Assembly (NCBI GenBank): GCA_017856385.1
Contig: JAFMFD010000010.1
Span: forward strand, 1-47,077
Length of the DNA stretch: 47,077 nt
Direction: 5' to 3'
Source of the DNA: Actinomycetota bacterium
GTDB taxonomy: Bacteria > Actinomycetota > Actinomycetes > S36-B12
Below are positions 30,032-39,477 of this stretch, one piece after another (within the stretch, counting starts at the first letter, position 1; every line of letters begins with the position of its first letter). The notes under the pieces are model-generated. The model saw only the letters and a program-made list of their open reading frames with translations, did no database searches and was not told the origin of the DNA. The translations under genes were made by a program, and so were the position numbers.

Positions 30032-31291
30032 GTGGCCGGAGCGGGCGTTGCGGTGATCGGCCTCGGCTATGTCGGCCTGCCGCTGGCCGCCCGCGCCGTC
30101 GAGTGCGGCCTGACAGTCATCGGCGTCGACGTCTCACGAGTCGTCGTCGACGGCCTGCGTGCGGGGCGTTCGCACGTCGACGACATCAGCGATGCGCAGG
30201 TGCAGCGCATGCTCGACCAGGGCTTCCGCCCCCTTCTCACCGACGACGCACCCACGGCCGACGTCCACGTCATCTGCGTCCCCACACCGCTCGGTGCCGA
30301 CGGCGGCCCAGACTTGACCGCCGTGCGCTCGGCCGGTGCGTGGATCGCCCGGAAGCTGAAGCCCGGCGCACTCGTGATCCTGGAGTCCACGAGCTACCCC
30401 GGCACGACTGAGGATGTCCTCCTGCCGATCCTGCAGGAGAGCGGACTGCAGGGCGGACGGGACTTCCACCTGGCGTTCTCGCCCGAGCGCATCGATCCCG
30501 GGCGCTCCACCCACTCCTACCGCACGGTGCCCAAGGTCGTCGGCGGCCTGACGCCGGCCTGCCGGGACGCCGCCGTGGCGTTCTACTCGCCGCTGGTCGA
30601 CACGGTGATCACCACGAGGGGGCTGCGCGAGGCGGAGATGGCCAAGCTGCTGGAGAACACGTACCGGCACATCAACATCGCCCTCGTCAACGAGATGGCG
30701 CGCTTCTGCGATCTGCTCGACATCGACATCTGGGATGCCATAGACGCCGCAGCGACCAAGCCGTTCGGCTTCCAGCGCTTCGAGCCCGGACCGGGAGTGG
30801 GCGGGCACTGCATCCCCATCGACCCGCAGTACCTCGGCCACTACGTGCAGGAGCGCACGGGCGAGCAGTTCCGCTTCGTGCACCTCGCCCAGGAGATCAA
30901 CGCGGCGATGCCCGACTATGTCGTCTCGCGCGTGGAGCGCATGCTGCAGGAACGAGGACGCTCGCTCAACACTGCGCGCGTGCTGCTGCTCGGCGTCACC
31001 TACAAGGCCGACGTCGCCGACGACCGCGAGACACCCGCTCGCCCCATCGCCGCGCTGCTCACCGAGTGCGGGGCGCAGGTCCTGGTGCACGACCCGCTGC
31101 TGCCGGAGTGGTCGCCGCCCGACCTCGAGGTCACGCCGGTGGCGATCGACGCGATCGGCGACTGCGACGTCGCCGTGCTGCTGCAGGCCCACCGCACCTT
31201 CGACCTGCCGGTCATCGCCGAGGCCGTGCCGGTGCTGCTCGACACCCGCGGGGTGCTCCCCCGCACGTCAGCCGGCGTCGAGCGGCTCTGA
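30032..31291 (+). CDS. wecC: UDP-N-acetyl-D-mannosamine/glucosamine dehydrogenase
   Basis: NAD-dependent enzyme of 419 residues that oxidises the C6 hydroxyl of UDP-ManNAc (or UDP-GlcNAc) to the uronic acid. The Rossmann start is VAVIGLGYVGLPLAA. LENTYRHINIALVNEMARFC and the catalytic Cys260 in GPGVGGHCIPIDPQYL mark the active site, and VLLLGVTYKADVADDRETPA begins the C-terminal domain. With WecB it would form UDP-ManNAcA. GlcNAc-specific members look similar, so the substrate rests on the presence of wecB. GGAGGA lies 5-10 nt before the GTG at 30032. The stop touches the convergent pcnA stop with no gap. Confidence 0.9.
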   Translation: MAGAGVAVIGLGYVGLPLAARAVECGLTVIGVDVSRVVVDGLRAGRSHVDDISDAQVQRMLDQGFRPLLTDDAPTADVHVICVPTPLGADGGPDLTAVRSAGAWIARKLKPGALVILESTSYPGTTEDVLLPILQESGLQGGRDFHLAFSPERIDPGRSTHSYRTVPKVVGGLTPACRDAAVAFYSPLVDTVITTRGLREAEMAKLLENTYRHINIALVNEMARFCDLLDIDIWDAIDAAATKPFGFQRFEPGPGVGGHCIPIDPQYLGHYVQERTGEQFRFVHLAQEINAAMPDYVVSRVERMLQERGRSLNTARVLLLGVTYKADVADDRETPARPIAALLTECGAQVLVHDPLLPEWSPPDLEVTPVAIDAIGDCDVAVLLQAHRTFDLPVIAEAVPVLLDTRGVLPRTSAGVERL

Positions 31292-32746
31292 TCAGCGCGC
31301 GGCCCACCAGGCCCGCAGCGCCTCCTCCGCCATCGCCGGATCCAGAGGCCCGCGGTCCAGCCGCAGGTCGAGCAGGAACTGGTACGCCTCTCCGACCTCG
31401 CGCCCCGGCGGGATGTCGAGGATGCGCATGATCTCCCGGCCGTCGAGGTCGGGTCGGATGGACGCGAGCTCCTCCTCCGCCGCGAGCTCGGTGATCCGCT
31501 GCTCGAGGGAGTCGTAGCTGCGCTGCAGCGCGATCGCCCGCTTGCGGTTGCGCGTTGTCGAGTCCGCACGTGTCAGCTTGTGCAGGCGCGTGAGCAGCGG
31601 GCCGGCGTCGCGCACGTAGCGACGCACCGCGGAGTCCGTCCACTCGCCGGTGCCGTACCCGTGGAAGCGCAGGTGCAGCTCGACCAGTCGCGATACCTCG
31701 TCGGTCATGTCGTTGGGGAAGCGCAGGGCCTCCATCCGCTTGCGCGTCATGCGCGCACCCACGACCTCGTGATGGTGGAAGGACACCCGCCCATCGCCCT
31801 CGAGACGGCGCGTGCGGGGCTTGCCGATGTCGTGCAGCAGTGCCGCCAGCCGCAGCACCGGATCCGGGCCGCTGGCCGGGGCGTGCGCGTCCTCGAGCAC
31901 CATCGCCTGCTCCAGCACGGTGAGCGTGTGCTCGTACACGTCCTTGTGGTGGTGGTGCTCGTCGACCTCCAGGCGCAGCAGCGGAAGCTCCGGGAGCACC
32001 TGCTCGGCCACTCCGGTGTCGACCATCAGCGTGAGCCCCCGCCGCGGATAGGGCGCCATGACGGTCTTGAGCAGCTCCACCCGGATGCGCTCCGGTGACA
32101 CGATCGACAGGCGCTCGGCCTGCTCGGTCATGGCAGCCACGACGTCCGGCGCCACCTCGAAGCCGAGCTGCGCGCTGAATCGCGCGGCACGCATCATCCG
32201 CAGTGGGTCGTCGGAGAACGAGTCGTGCGCGGTGCCGGGGGTGCGGATCACGCCCGCGCGCAGGGCACCCTGCCCGTCGAACAGGTCGACGAGGTCGAGT
32301 TCGGGCAGCCGGATCGCCATGGCGTTGATGGTGAAGTCCCGACGCACGAGGTCCTCGTCCAACCGCGTGCCGAACGCGACCTCGGGCTTGCGCGACGCTG
32401 CGTCGTAGGCCTCGGCTCGGTAGGTCGTGATCTCCACCGCGCGCCCTGCCACCCGCGCACCCACCGTGCCGAAGCGGATGCCCACGTCCCACGTGGTCTC
32501 TGCAATCGGCGCGAGCAGGGCCAGGACCTGCTCAGGATGGGCATCGGTGGTGAAGTCGAGGTCGGCGTCAGGGCTGCCCGCAAGCCGGCCGAGGAGCGCA
32601 TCACGGACCGGCCCGCCCACGAGTGCCAGTTCGTGGCCGCCGGCCTGGAAGACCCGGCCGAGCGTGGTCAGGACCCCGGCCGCCGACACCAGCTGGGCAC
32701 GCGTCGCCTCATCGAGCGGGGTCCCGGATGCGGGTGACTGAGCCAC
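31292..32746 (-). CDS. pcnA: CCA tRNA nucleotidyltransferase / poly(A) polymerase family
   Basis: Protein of 484 residues that adds or repairs the CCA end of tRNAs. [20 protein letters not shown] and [10 protein letters not shown] hold the nucleotidyltransferase fold with the two catalytic Asp. [15 protein letters not shown] is the conserved RRDxxxNA region and [14 protein letters not shown] the neck. An HD domain follows ([14 protein letters not shown], and [11 protein letters not shown]), which in other members has phosphatase or phosphodiesterase activity. It corresponds to Rv3907c. The GTG start has TACGCT 8 nt upstream. It is divergent from the NUDIX gene. Confidence 0.95.
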   Translation of the reverse strand: MAQSPASGTPLDEATRAQLVSAAGVLTTLGRVFQAGGHELALVGGPVRDALLGRLAGSPDADLDFTTDAHPEQVLALLAPIAETTWDVGIRFGTVGARVAGRAVEITTYRAEAYDAASRKPEVAFGTRLDEDLVRRDFTINAMAIRLPELDLVDLFDGQGALRAGVIRTPGTAHDSFSDDPLRMMRAARFSAQLGFEVAPDVVAAMTEQAERLSIVSPERIRVELLKTVMAPYPRRGLTLMVDTGVAEQVLPELPLLRLEVDEHHHHKDVYEHTLTVLEQAMVLEDAHAPASGPDPVLRLAALLHDIGKPRTRRLEGDGRVSFHHHEVVGARMTRKRMEALRFPNDMTDEVSRLVELHLRFHGYGTGEWTDSAVRRYVRDAGPLLTRLHKLTRADSTTRNRKRAIALQRSYDSLEQRITELAAEEELASIRPDLDGREIMRILDIPPGREVGEAYQFLLDLRLDRGPLDPAMAEEALRAWWAAR

Positions 32747-32754
32747 GTGGCCTG

Positions 32755-32760
32755 AGCGTA
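32755..32760 (-). promoter_or_regulatory. -10 element of pcnA
   Basis: TACGCT on the minus strand, 8 nt before the GTG at 32746. The spacing is 2 nt longer than in the other leaderless candidates. Confidence 0.4.
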
Positions 32761-32792
32761 GTCAGCGCAGCGGCACCTGCCGCCCGCTGGCC

Positions 32793-32798
32793 TATCCT
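32793..32798 (+). promoter_or_regulatory. -10 element of the NUDIX-murJ operon
   Basis: TATCCT, then CCCGGT, then ATG at 32805. It would start a leaderless mRNA that covers the NUDIX, DUF6049, murJ and pseudokinase genes, all of which overlap by 4 nt. Confidence 0.6.
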
Positions 32799-32804
32799 CC
32801 CGGT

Positions 32805-33338
32805 ATGGCCTCCCCCCGGACAGCACGGCGCCGCGGGGTCGAGGAGACCTCGGCCGGCGGCCTCGTCGTCGACCACGGGCAGGGGGGCCCTCGCGCGGTG
32901 CTCATCGCGCGCCACGACCGTCAGGGCCGGCTGGTCTGGTCCCTGCCCAAGGGGCACATCGAGCCCGGCGAGACGGCCGAGGAGGCCGCGGTGCGCGAGG
33001 TCCGCGAGGAGACCGGCATCAGCGGCACCGTCATCGCCCCCCTCGGCACCATCGACTTCTGGTTCGTCGCCGACCGGCGGCGGGTCCACAAGACCGTGCA
33101 CCACTTCCTGCTGGAGTCGGTGGGGGGCGACCTCAGCGACTCGGATATCGAGGTCGAGCAGGTCGCCTGGGTGCCGCTGGACGAGGTGGCCGCCCTCCTC
33201 GCCCACGACGACGAGCGCCGACTGCTGGACCGGATTCCCGAAGGCCTGCTCACCCGGCCCGCCACGCCGGGCCTCACCGACGGGGCGTCCCGCACGCAGG
33301 ACGCCCCGGGTGCGCCCGAGCCGGGGCCGAGCGGGTGA
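32805..33338 (+). CDS. NUDIX hydrolase (Rv3908/MutT4-like position)
   Basis: Protein of 177 residues. The NUDIX box is complete: [20 protein letters not shown] followed by TGI, in the pattern Gx5Ex7REUxEExGU that binds Mg. Enzymes of this family hydrolyse nucleoside diphosphates linked to another group; the substrate is not predictable. A Pro/Gly-rich tail ends the protein. It corresponds by position to mutT4 (Rv3908) between pcnA and the Rv3909-like gene, and overlaps the next gene by GTGA. The start is supported by the TATCCT 6 nt upstream. Confidence 0.92.
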   Translation: MASPRTARRRGVEETSAGGLVVDHGQGGPRAVLIARHDRQGRLVWSLPKGHIEPGETAEEAAVREVREETGISGTVIAPLGTIDFWFVADRRRVHKTVHHFLLESVGGDLSDSDIEVEQVAWVPLDEVAALLAHDDERRLLDRIPEGLLTRPATPGLTDGASRTQDAPGAPEPGPSG

Positions 33339-35482
33339 TCGGATCACGCGTGCACCGCTCCCCGGTCGGACGCGTGGTGGCCGCGGCCGCGGCGGCGGGC
33401 AGCCTCGTCGCCGGCATGACGGGCATCGGGCTGACGGATGCGGCGATCAGCGGGGCCGCGGCCGAGGACTCGCCTGCACGCATCCAGGTCGTCCTGGAGT
33501 CGCTGAGTCCGGCCATCCCCACGGCCGGGCAGACCCTGCGCCTGCGCGGGCGCGTCATCAACACCTCGCAGCAGCCGGTCGATGACGTGGGGATCCTCCT
33601 GCGCCGCTCGTCCGCGCCAGTCGCAACGCGCCTGGACGTCGCGGACATCGCCGCCCTCGACGGCACACCCGATCGCGAGCCCACCGACGTGCCGCTGCCG
33701 GGCACACGCGTCGAGGTTGCCGACCGGCTGGCACCGGGGGAACTCCAGGCATTCAGCGTGCGCGTGCCGGTCGCCTCGATCGGATTCACCGATCCCGGGT
33801 CCTACCCGATCGCCCTGGAGGTCCTAGGCCGGGCCGACGGCGAGGGCACCGACTCGCAGCAGGGCATCCTGCGCACCTTCCTGCCCTGGGTGCCGTCCGG
33901 CACCGAGGTCGAGCCGGTCTCCCTGGCCTGGCTGTGGCCCCTCGCGGGCTGGCCGGCCGTCACCGTCTCCGGCGTGCTGCTCGATGACCAGACCGCTGCC
34001 GAGCTCGCGCCGGAGGGGCGCCTCGGTGCCCTCGTCACCCTCGGGGAGCGGAATGCCGGGACGGTCTCGTGGATCGCCGACCCGGCACTGCTCCAGGTGG
34101 CGGCCCAGATGTCGCAGGGCTATCGCGTCGTGCGCTCCGGCGTCGAGGTCGTGGGTGACGCGGACGCGACCGCGCGCGCCTGGCTGGACCAGGTGTCCCG
34201 GATCGCGCGGACGTTCGGACTGCGCACCCTGCCCTATGCCGATGTCGACGCCTCGGCGTTGGTGCGCGGGGGGCTGTCGACCGACGTGGTCCGCGCGGTC
34301 ACCCGGGGCCCGGGCATCGCCGATGCTGCGGTGCAGGGCGCCACCACCGGCACGGTCTACTGGGCGCCCTCGGGGCGGCTGGACCGGGCCGCCCTCGACG
34401 TGCTCGCATCGGCCGGAGTCTCGACCGTCGTGGTGTCCGCCGACGCGATGCCGGCCCTCGACGACACCGTGCCCGTCGAGGGCCAGGCTACGGCCGCGCT
34501 GCCGACCGGCTTCACGTCGATGCGCGCGATCCTCGCCGACCCGGGCCTCACCGCCATCCTGGACCTGCCGCAGCTCACCGAGTCCGACGTCATCGCTGCA
34601 CGCCAGCGCTTCCTCGCCGAGACCGCAACCCTCGCCCTGACCCTGGACTCCACCGAGCGCGCCCTCGTCGCGGCACCCTCGACCGTGCGCTGGCGCTCCA
34701 CGAGTTCGCTGGTCGCGCCGCTGCTGCGCGCGACGCGCACCGCCCCGTGGCTGCGCCCCGTCGCCCTGTCGACGCTGCTCGAGGAGCCCACGCCGTCCAC
34801 GATGCGCCGTCGCGGCGGCTACGGCGAGAGGGCCCGCGAGGGTGAGCTGCCGCGGACGTACGTCACCGCCATCAGTCGCACGACCACCCAGCTCGACGCG
34901 TTCACGTCGATCATCGACAACCCGGTAGGCGTCACCGAGCCGTTCTCCGAGGCGCTGCTGCGCGCCGCGTCGTCCGGCTGGCGCACGCAGCCGGTGGTCG
35001 GCGACGAGCTTCTCGCCACCATCCGCGACGACCTCGGCGAGCAGACGGCCCGCGTGCGCGTCCTATCCGAGGGGACGCTGACGCTCTCCGGTGAATCCGG
35101 ACGGGTGCCCGTCACCATCGCCAACGACCTCGACCGGTCAGTGACCGTCGGCGTAGCGCTGCGCAGCCTGCCCTCGCTCCGCCTGTCGTCCGAGCCGATC
35201 GAGGGCGTGCGCATCGAGGCCGGGCGCATGGCCAGTATCGACCTCGACGCACGCGTCGTCGGCAGCGAGCCACTCCCCGTCCAGGTGCAGCTCCTCGGGC
35301 CGGACGGCGAGGACTACGGCCGTCCGGCCACCATCACCCTCGTGTCCACCGCATACGCGCAGGCCGCTGCGTGGGTGGTTGCTGCGGCATTCCTCGCGAT
35401 TGTGATCTTCGTGGTGGTCGGAGTCGCTCGGCGCATCCGCAAGGCGCGCGCCGCCGCACGGCCGGGATCGAGGCCGGCATGA
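33335..35482 (+). CDS. DUF6049 family membrane-anchored protein (Rv3909-like)
   Basis: Exported protein of 715 residues with a signal peptide ([20 protein letters not shown], then AAAEDS) and one membrane helix near the C-terminus ([20 protein letters not shown]) followed by a short basic tail. A beta-sandwich-like domain at about 40-170 ([20 protein letters not shown]) precedes a large region resembling a polysaccharide deacetylase-like barrel, and a second beta domain lies near 570-680. The topology places almost all of it outside the cell. The exact role is unknown; it always sits between the NUDIX gene and murJ in actinobacteria, so it probably helps wall synthesis. Confidence 0.87.
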   Translation: MIGSRVHRSPVGRVVAAAAAAGSLVAGMTGIGLTDAAISGAAAEDSPARIQVVLESLSPAIPTAGQTLRLRGRVINTSQQPVDDVGILLRRSSAPVATRLDVADIAALDGTPDREPTDVPLPGTRVEVADRLAPGELQAFSVRVPVASIGFTDPGSYPIALEVLGRADGEGTDSQQGILRTFLPWVPSGTEVEPVSLAWLWPLAGWPAVTVSGVLLDDQTAAELAPEGRLGALVTLGERNAGTVSWIADPALLQVAAQMSQGYRVVRSGVEVVGDADATARAWLDQVSRIARTFGLRTLPYADVDASALVRGGLSTDVVRAVTRGPGIADAAVQGATTGTVYWAPSGRLDRAALDVLASAGVSTVVVSADAMPALDDTVPVEGQATAALPTGFTSMRAILADPGLTAILDLPQLTESDVIAARQRFLAETATLALTLDSTERALVAAPSTVRWRSTSSLVAPLLRATRTAPWLRPVALSTLLEEPTPSTMRRRGGYGERAREGELPRTYVTAISRTTTQLDAFTSIIDNPVGVTEPFSEALLRAASSGWRTQPVVGDELLATIRDDLGEQTARVRVLSEGTLTLSGESGRVPVTIANDLDRSVTVGVALRSLPSLRLSSEPIEGVRIEAGRMASIDLDARVVGSEPLPVQVQLLGPDGEDYGRPATITLVSTAYAQAAAWVVAAAFLAIVIFVVVGVARRIRKARAAARPGSRPA

Positions 35483-37212
35483 CCGACGGCCCCGCATCGC
35501 TCTCGGACTCCGGTCGCGTCGTCGCGCGCAACAGCACGCTGATGGCGGTCGGTACCGTCGCGTCACGCCTCACCGGTATCGCCCGCGACATCGCGATGAC
35601 CGCTGCGCTCGGCTTCTACCTCGTCTCGGACGCCTACTCGCTCGGCAACTCGCTGCCCACGATGGTCTACATCCTCGTCATCGGCGGCGCACTCAACGCG
35701 GTCTTCATCCCCCAGCTCGTGCGACGAATGAAGGACGACGATGACGACGGCAAGGCCTATGCCGACCGCCTGCTGACGATCACCGCGACAGCGCTCCTCG
35801 TCCTCTCCGTCGCGGCTGTGGTTGCTGCTCCGTGGATCGTCGACCTCTACACCCCGGACGACTACCCCACGGACACGTACGAGCTCGCTGTCTCGTTCGC
35901 CCGGCTGTTCCTTCCGCAGGTCTTCTTCTACGGCCTCTACACGATGCTGAGCCAGGTGCTGAATGCACGGGGCCACTTCGCAATGCCGATGTACGCCCCG
36001 ATCGCGAACAACGTCATCGCGATCGCGACCTTCGCGCTCTTCATCGGCGTGGCCGGCACGTCAGCAGCAGCTGACGGTGCGCTCACGTCCGACCAGGTGC
36101 TCCTGCTCGGCATCGGAACGACACTGGGCGTGATCGTGCAGGCGGTCCTGCTGGTCCCCATCCTCCGCCGCTCCGGCTACCTGTGGAGGCCGCGCTTCGA
36201 CTGGCGGGACTCCGGGCTGGGCAAGGCTGCGAAGCTCGCCACCTGGACGGTGGCGCTCGTGCTCGTCAACCAGGTCACGTACCTGTTCTTCACCCGCATG
36301 GCAGCACAGGCGAACGTGAATGCGTCAGCCTCCGACATGGTCGCGGCGGGCATCACGACGTACCAGAAGGCTCATCTGGTCTTCATGCTCCCGCACAGCG
36401 TCATCACGATCTCGATCGTGACCGCTCTGCTCCCGTCGTTGAGCCGTGTCGCGCACGCAGGACTGATACACCAGGTGGGGCATGACGTGGCGCGAGCGAT
36501 GCGGGTGGTGTTCGTCCTCATCGTCCCCATCGCCGCCATCCTGTTCATCAACGGAGCGGCCATCTCGGTCCTTCTCTTCGGCTATGGAGCGGCTACGCCG
36601 CAGCAGGCTGCACTGATGGGCATCACCGTTTCGATGTTCATGCTCGGGCTGCCGGCCTTCACTCTCTTCTACGTGATCCTCCGGGGCTTCTACGCCCTCG
36701 AGGACACCCGCACCCCCTTCTTCATCACGGTTGGATTCAGTGCCGTGATGCTGGCCCTGGCCTTTCCCCTGTTCGGACTCATGACCGGTGGAGGCGCCCA
36801 GATCGCGGCGCTCGCTCTGGCCTACTCACTCGCCTACTGGGTCGGCCTGGTCATCGCGTGGATCGTGCTTGCCCGTCGCCTCGGTTCGATGGAATCCGGA
36901 CGCACCGTCTGGGCCCTGGCGCGCACGCTCATCGCGGGAGCCCTGGCGATCGGGGCGATGGCCCTGTCGACCGCGCTGGGCCTGAGTCAGCTCGCCTCGA
37001 GCAGCAACGAGGTCACGTGGACCGTGCGACTGCAGCTGCTGGGCGTAGTGGGCCTTGTCTCACTCATCGGGCTCGCCGTCTTCCTCCTCACCGCGTGGGC
37101 CATGCGGGTCCACGAGGTCGGCGACGTACTCTCGCTCGTGCGCCGCATGTCCGGCCGCGTCGTTCGCCGCCGGGCATCGAACGGCAGGGATGAGGAGGGG
37201 ACGAGCGCATGA
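35479..37212 (+). CDS. murJ: Lipid II flippase MurJ
   Basis: MOP-superfamily membrane protein of 577 residues with about 14 hydrophobic segments, which moves lipid II to the outer side of the membrane. Family signatures: TVASRLTGIARDIAMTAALG near the N-terminus, SLPTMVYILVIGGALNAVFIP, FLPQVFFYGLYTMLSQVLNA, LPHSVITISIVTALLPSLSR and ILRGFYALEDTRTPFFITVG. In M. tuberculosis MurJ (Rv3910) continues into a pseudokinase; here the protein stops after the membrane domain and a basic tail, and the pseudokinase is a separate gene that overlaps by ATGA. The start at 35479 overlaps the DUF6049 stop. Confidence 0.95.
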   Translation: MTDGPASLSDSGRVVARNSTLMAVGTVASRLTGIARDIAMTAALGFYLVSDAYSLGNSLPTMVYILVIGGALNAVFIPQLVRRMKDDDDDGKAYADRLLTITATALLVLSVAAVVAAPWIVDLYTPDDYPTDTYELAVSFARLFLPQVFFYGLYTMLSQVLNARGHFAMPMYAPIANNVIAIATFALFIGVAGTSAAADGALTSDQVLLLGIGTTLGVIVQAVLLVPILRRSGYLWRPRFDWRDSGLGKAAKLATWTVALVLVNQVTYLFFTRMAAQANVNASASDMVAAGITTYQKAHLVFMLPHSVITISIVTALLPSLSRVAHAGLIHQVGHDVARAMRVVFVLIVPIAAILFINGAAISVLLFGYGAATPQQAALMGITVSMFMLGLPAFTLFYVILRGFYALEDTRTPFFITVGFSAVMLALAFPLFGLMTGGGAQIAALALAYSLAYWVGLVIAWIVLARRLGSMESGRTVWALARTLIAGALAIGAMALSTALGLSQLASSSNEVTWTVRLQLLGVVGLVSLIGLAVFLLTAWAMRVHEVGDVLSLVRRMSGRVVRRRASNGRDEEGTSA

Positions 37213-38759
37213 CCCCGACGCCTCCCGAGGGTCGGTACCGGCTGCTGGCCGTCGCCTCCGAGGCCCCTGACGGTGTGATCCTGTGGCACGCGCACGACGA
37301 CGTCCTCGACCGCCCCGTCGCCATCCGGGTCATCCCCATCACTCACCCGCAGCTCGAGCCGGCCCTCACGGCCGCCCAGGTCGCAGCCACGGTCGACGAT
37401 CGCCGCCTGCTGCGCGTGCTGGACATCATCGACATCCCCGGGCCGGGCGCAACCGATCCCGGACAGGCGGTGCCCGCACCGATCCTCGCCCGAGGCATCG
37501 TCAGCGAATGGGAGTCCGGTCGCACCCTGGCCGAGGTGCTGGACGCCCGGCAGGGCACTCCGATGAGCACGGGTGACTCCCTCGACCTCGTCACCGACGT
37601 CGCGCGGGCGATCGCTGCCGGCAGCAGCCACGGCCTCGGGCACGGTCGACTCCGCCCGTCGAGCGTCCTCATCAGCGAGGTGGGCGAGACGCGGGTGCGC
37701 GGGCTGGGCGTCGACTCCGCCCTCCGCGGCCTTGCGGTGTCGTCCGACGGCACCATCGCGCCCGACATCGCCGCCGCCGACGTCGATGCACTCGGTGCCC
37801 TCACCTACCTGCTCACCACCGGCTACTGGCCGCGAACGGGTGTCGAGGGAGTACCCGCCGCGCCGATTGCCGGCGGTGCGGTACTGCCGCCCTCGCAGGT
37901 GCGGGCCACGGTGCCGCGCGGAGTCGACGACCTCGTCGCGCGCTCGCTCGCCGCCGCTGCGCCTGCTCGGGGCCGGGACCGCCTGCCCGACGCGGCCGCC
38001 TTCGCAGCCCTGGCGGGAGCGGCCCTGGACCATGTCGCTCCGGTCACCACGACCACGATGCGCCCGGTCAGCGTCGGTCCGGCGAGCCCGGCTCGGCTCG
38101 CCCTGCGCATCGGCGCCCGGCTGCTGGTCGTCGCGGCCGCCCTCGTCCTCACCGCCGGGATCGCCTGGGTCGGCTGGCAGTTGCTCGCCGCCGCGTCCAG
38201 CGACGACGTCGTGGCCGAGGCGGGCACCGAGGGCATCCTCACCTCCCCCGCAACCCCGGTCGATGACCTGCCGGTCATCGGGGTCACCGAGGCCTTCGAC
38301 ATCGTCGGCTACCGCTCGTACGACCCCTATGGCGACGACGACGGCAACGAGAAGCCGGACCGCCGCAAGGGCCGGGAGAACGAGGACCTCGCCGTCACCG
38401 TCAACGACGTCGATCCGGACACCGCCTGGCTGACCTCCCAGTACGGGACCGCGGACCTCGACGGCAAGCCCGGGGTCGGGCTCATCCTCGACCTTGGCGT
38501 CACTCGCGACGTGCAGGAGGCGACGCTCAACCTCGTCGGACGAGGCACGGCCCTGGACGTGCGGGTCGCGGACTCGGTCCTGCGTGACCCGGCACTGTGG
38601 ACGCCCCTGGCCAGCGGGTTCGCCCAGAGCGACCGGATCCAGGTGCGGGCCCCGCGGCCGGTCCCCGGCCGGTTCGTGCTGCTGTGGCTCACCCAACTGC
38701 CGCCGGTGGAGGGCGGCGAGGAGTTCCAGGGCGGGGTCCGCAGCGTCAGCATCACCTGA
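37209..38759 (+). CDS. Membrane-anchored pseudokinase, separate from MurJ
   Basis: Protein of 516 residues. The N-terminal domain (about 1-280) has kinase fold remnants: GRYRLLAVASEAPDGVILWH in the glycine loop region, PVAIRVI where the ATP-binding Lys of VAIK is Arg, and SHGLGHGRLRPSSVLISE where the HRD Asp is missing. No DFG is visible. It is therefore catalytically dead. One membrane helix follows (about 300-325), then an extracytoplasmic domain of about 180 residues that looks like a galactose-binding or discoidin fold (DTAWLTSQYGTADLDGKPGV). The mycobacterial equivalent is fused to MurJ and is phosphorylated to bind FhaA. Translation is coupled to murJ (ATGA). Confidence 0.87.
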   Translation: MTPTPPEGRYRLLAVASEAPDGVILWHAHDDVLDRPVAIRVIPITHPQLEPALTAAQVAATVDDRRLLRVLDIIDIPGPGATDPGQAVPAPILARGIVSEWESGRTLAEVLDARQGTPMSTGDSLDLVTDVARAIAAGSSHGLGHGRLRPSSVLISEVGETRVRGLGVDSALRGLAVSSDGTIAPDIAAADVDALGALTYLLTTGYWPRTGVEGVPAAPIAGGAVLPPSQVRATVPRGVDDLVARSLAAAAPARGRDRLPDAAAFAALAGAALDHVAPVTTTTMRPVSVGPASPARLALRIGARLLVVAAALVLTAGIAWVGWQLLAAASSDDVVAEAGTEGILTSPATPVDDLPVIGVTEAFDIVGYRSYDPYGDDDGNEKPDRRKGRENEDLAVTVNDVDPDTAWLTSQYGTADLDGKPGVGLILDLGVTRDVQEATLNLVGRGTALDVRVADSVLRDPALWTPLASGFAQSDRIQVRAPRPVPGRFVLLWLTQLPPVEGGEEFQGGVRSVSIT

Positions 38760-38805
38760 CCTGCGCCGGGCCGCACGGCGTGCCCGCGTCGTCCCCGCAC
38801 CTGAC

Positions 38806-38811
38806 TACCCT
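38806..38811 (+). promoter_or_regulatory. -10 element of sigM
   Basis: TACCCT, then CGAGGC, then GTG at 38818. It decides the start, since the open frame extends far upstream into the pseudokinase gene. Confidence 0.55.
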
Positions 38812-38817
38812 CGAGGC

Positions 38818-39477
38818 GTGACCGCCGATCCCGCCACCGACGCCGCCCTGCTGGCGGCGCACGTAGCCGGCGACACCGGGGCGTTCGAGGAGCTGGTCCG
38901 TCGGCACCGGGACCGGCTGTGGGCCGTGGCCCTGCGCACGACGGGCGATCCGGAGGAGGCGGCCGACGCCTTGCAGGACGCGCTGATCTCCGCCTACCGT
39001 CGCGCGGACACCTTCCGCGGGGACTCCGCGGTGACCACCTGGCTGCACCGGATCGTGGTGAACGCGAGCCTGGACCGCCTGCGTCGCCGCGCGGTACGGG
39101 CCGCTGCGCCGCTGCCGGACGACAACGACGACCTGCCGGGCGCCACCGTGCCCGATCCGGGTGACGCCATGGGCCGACGGGAGCTGGAGCTCGTGGTCAC
39201 CGCGGCCCTGGCCGCCCTCCCTGCGGACCAGCGGGACGCCGTGGTGCTGGTCGATGTCGAGGGGTGGAGCGTCGAGGAGGCCGCCCGGCACCTCGGGGTG
39301 CCAGAGGGGACGGTGAAGAGCCGGTGCTTCCGGGGCCGGGCCAAGCTCGCAAGAAGCCTGGACTTCCTGCGGAACCTCGATGCCGTCGACCCCGTCACAA
39401 GCCCGGCGCGCGGGACGGACGGTCCCGTCGATCCGCATCGATCCAGTGGCGAAGGGGGTGACCCGCACCATGGCTGA
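38818..39477 (+). CDS. sigM: ECF sigma factor SigM
   Basis: Alternative sigma factor of 219 residues. Region 2 is seen in FEELVRRHRDRLWAVALRT and DALQDALISAYRRADTFRGD, with TTWLHRIVVNASLDRLRRRA for promoter opening. Region 4 is LPADQRDAVVLVDVEGWSVE and AARHLGVPEGTVKSRCFRGR, the helix-turn-helix that reads the -35. It matches Rv3911 in place and in partner. The anti-sigma gene starts inside its end (8-nt ATGGCTGA overlap), so both are made together. Its targets often include envelope stress genes and the trx genes next to it. Confidence 0.93.
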   Translation: MTADPATDAALLAAHVAGDTGAFEELVRRHRDRLWAVALRTTGDPEEAADALQDALISAYRRADTFRGDSAVTTWLHRIVVNASLDRLRRRAVRAAAPLPDDNDDLPGATVPDPGDAMGRRELELVVTAALAALPADQRDAVVLVDVEGWSVEEAARHLGVPEGTVKSRCFRGRAKLARSLDFLRNLDAVDPVTSPARGTDGPVDPHRSSGEGGDPHHG

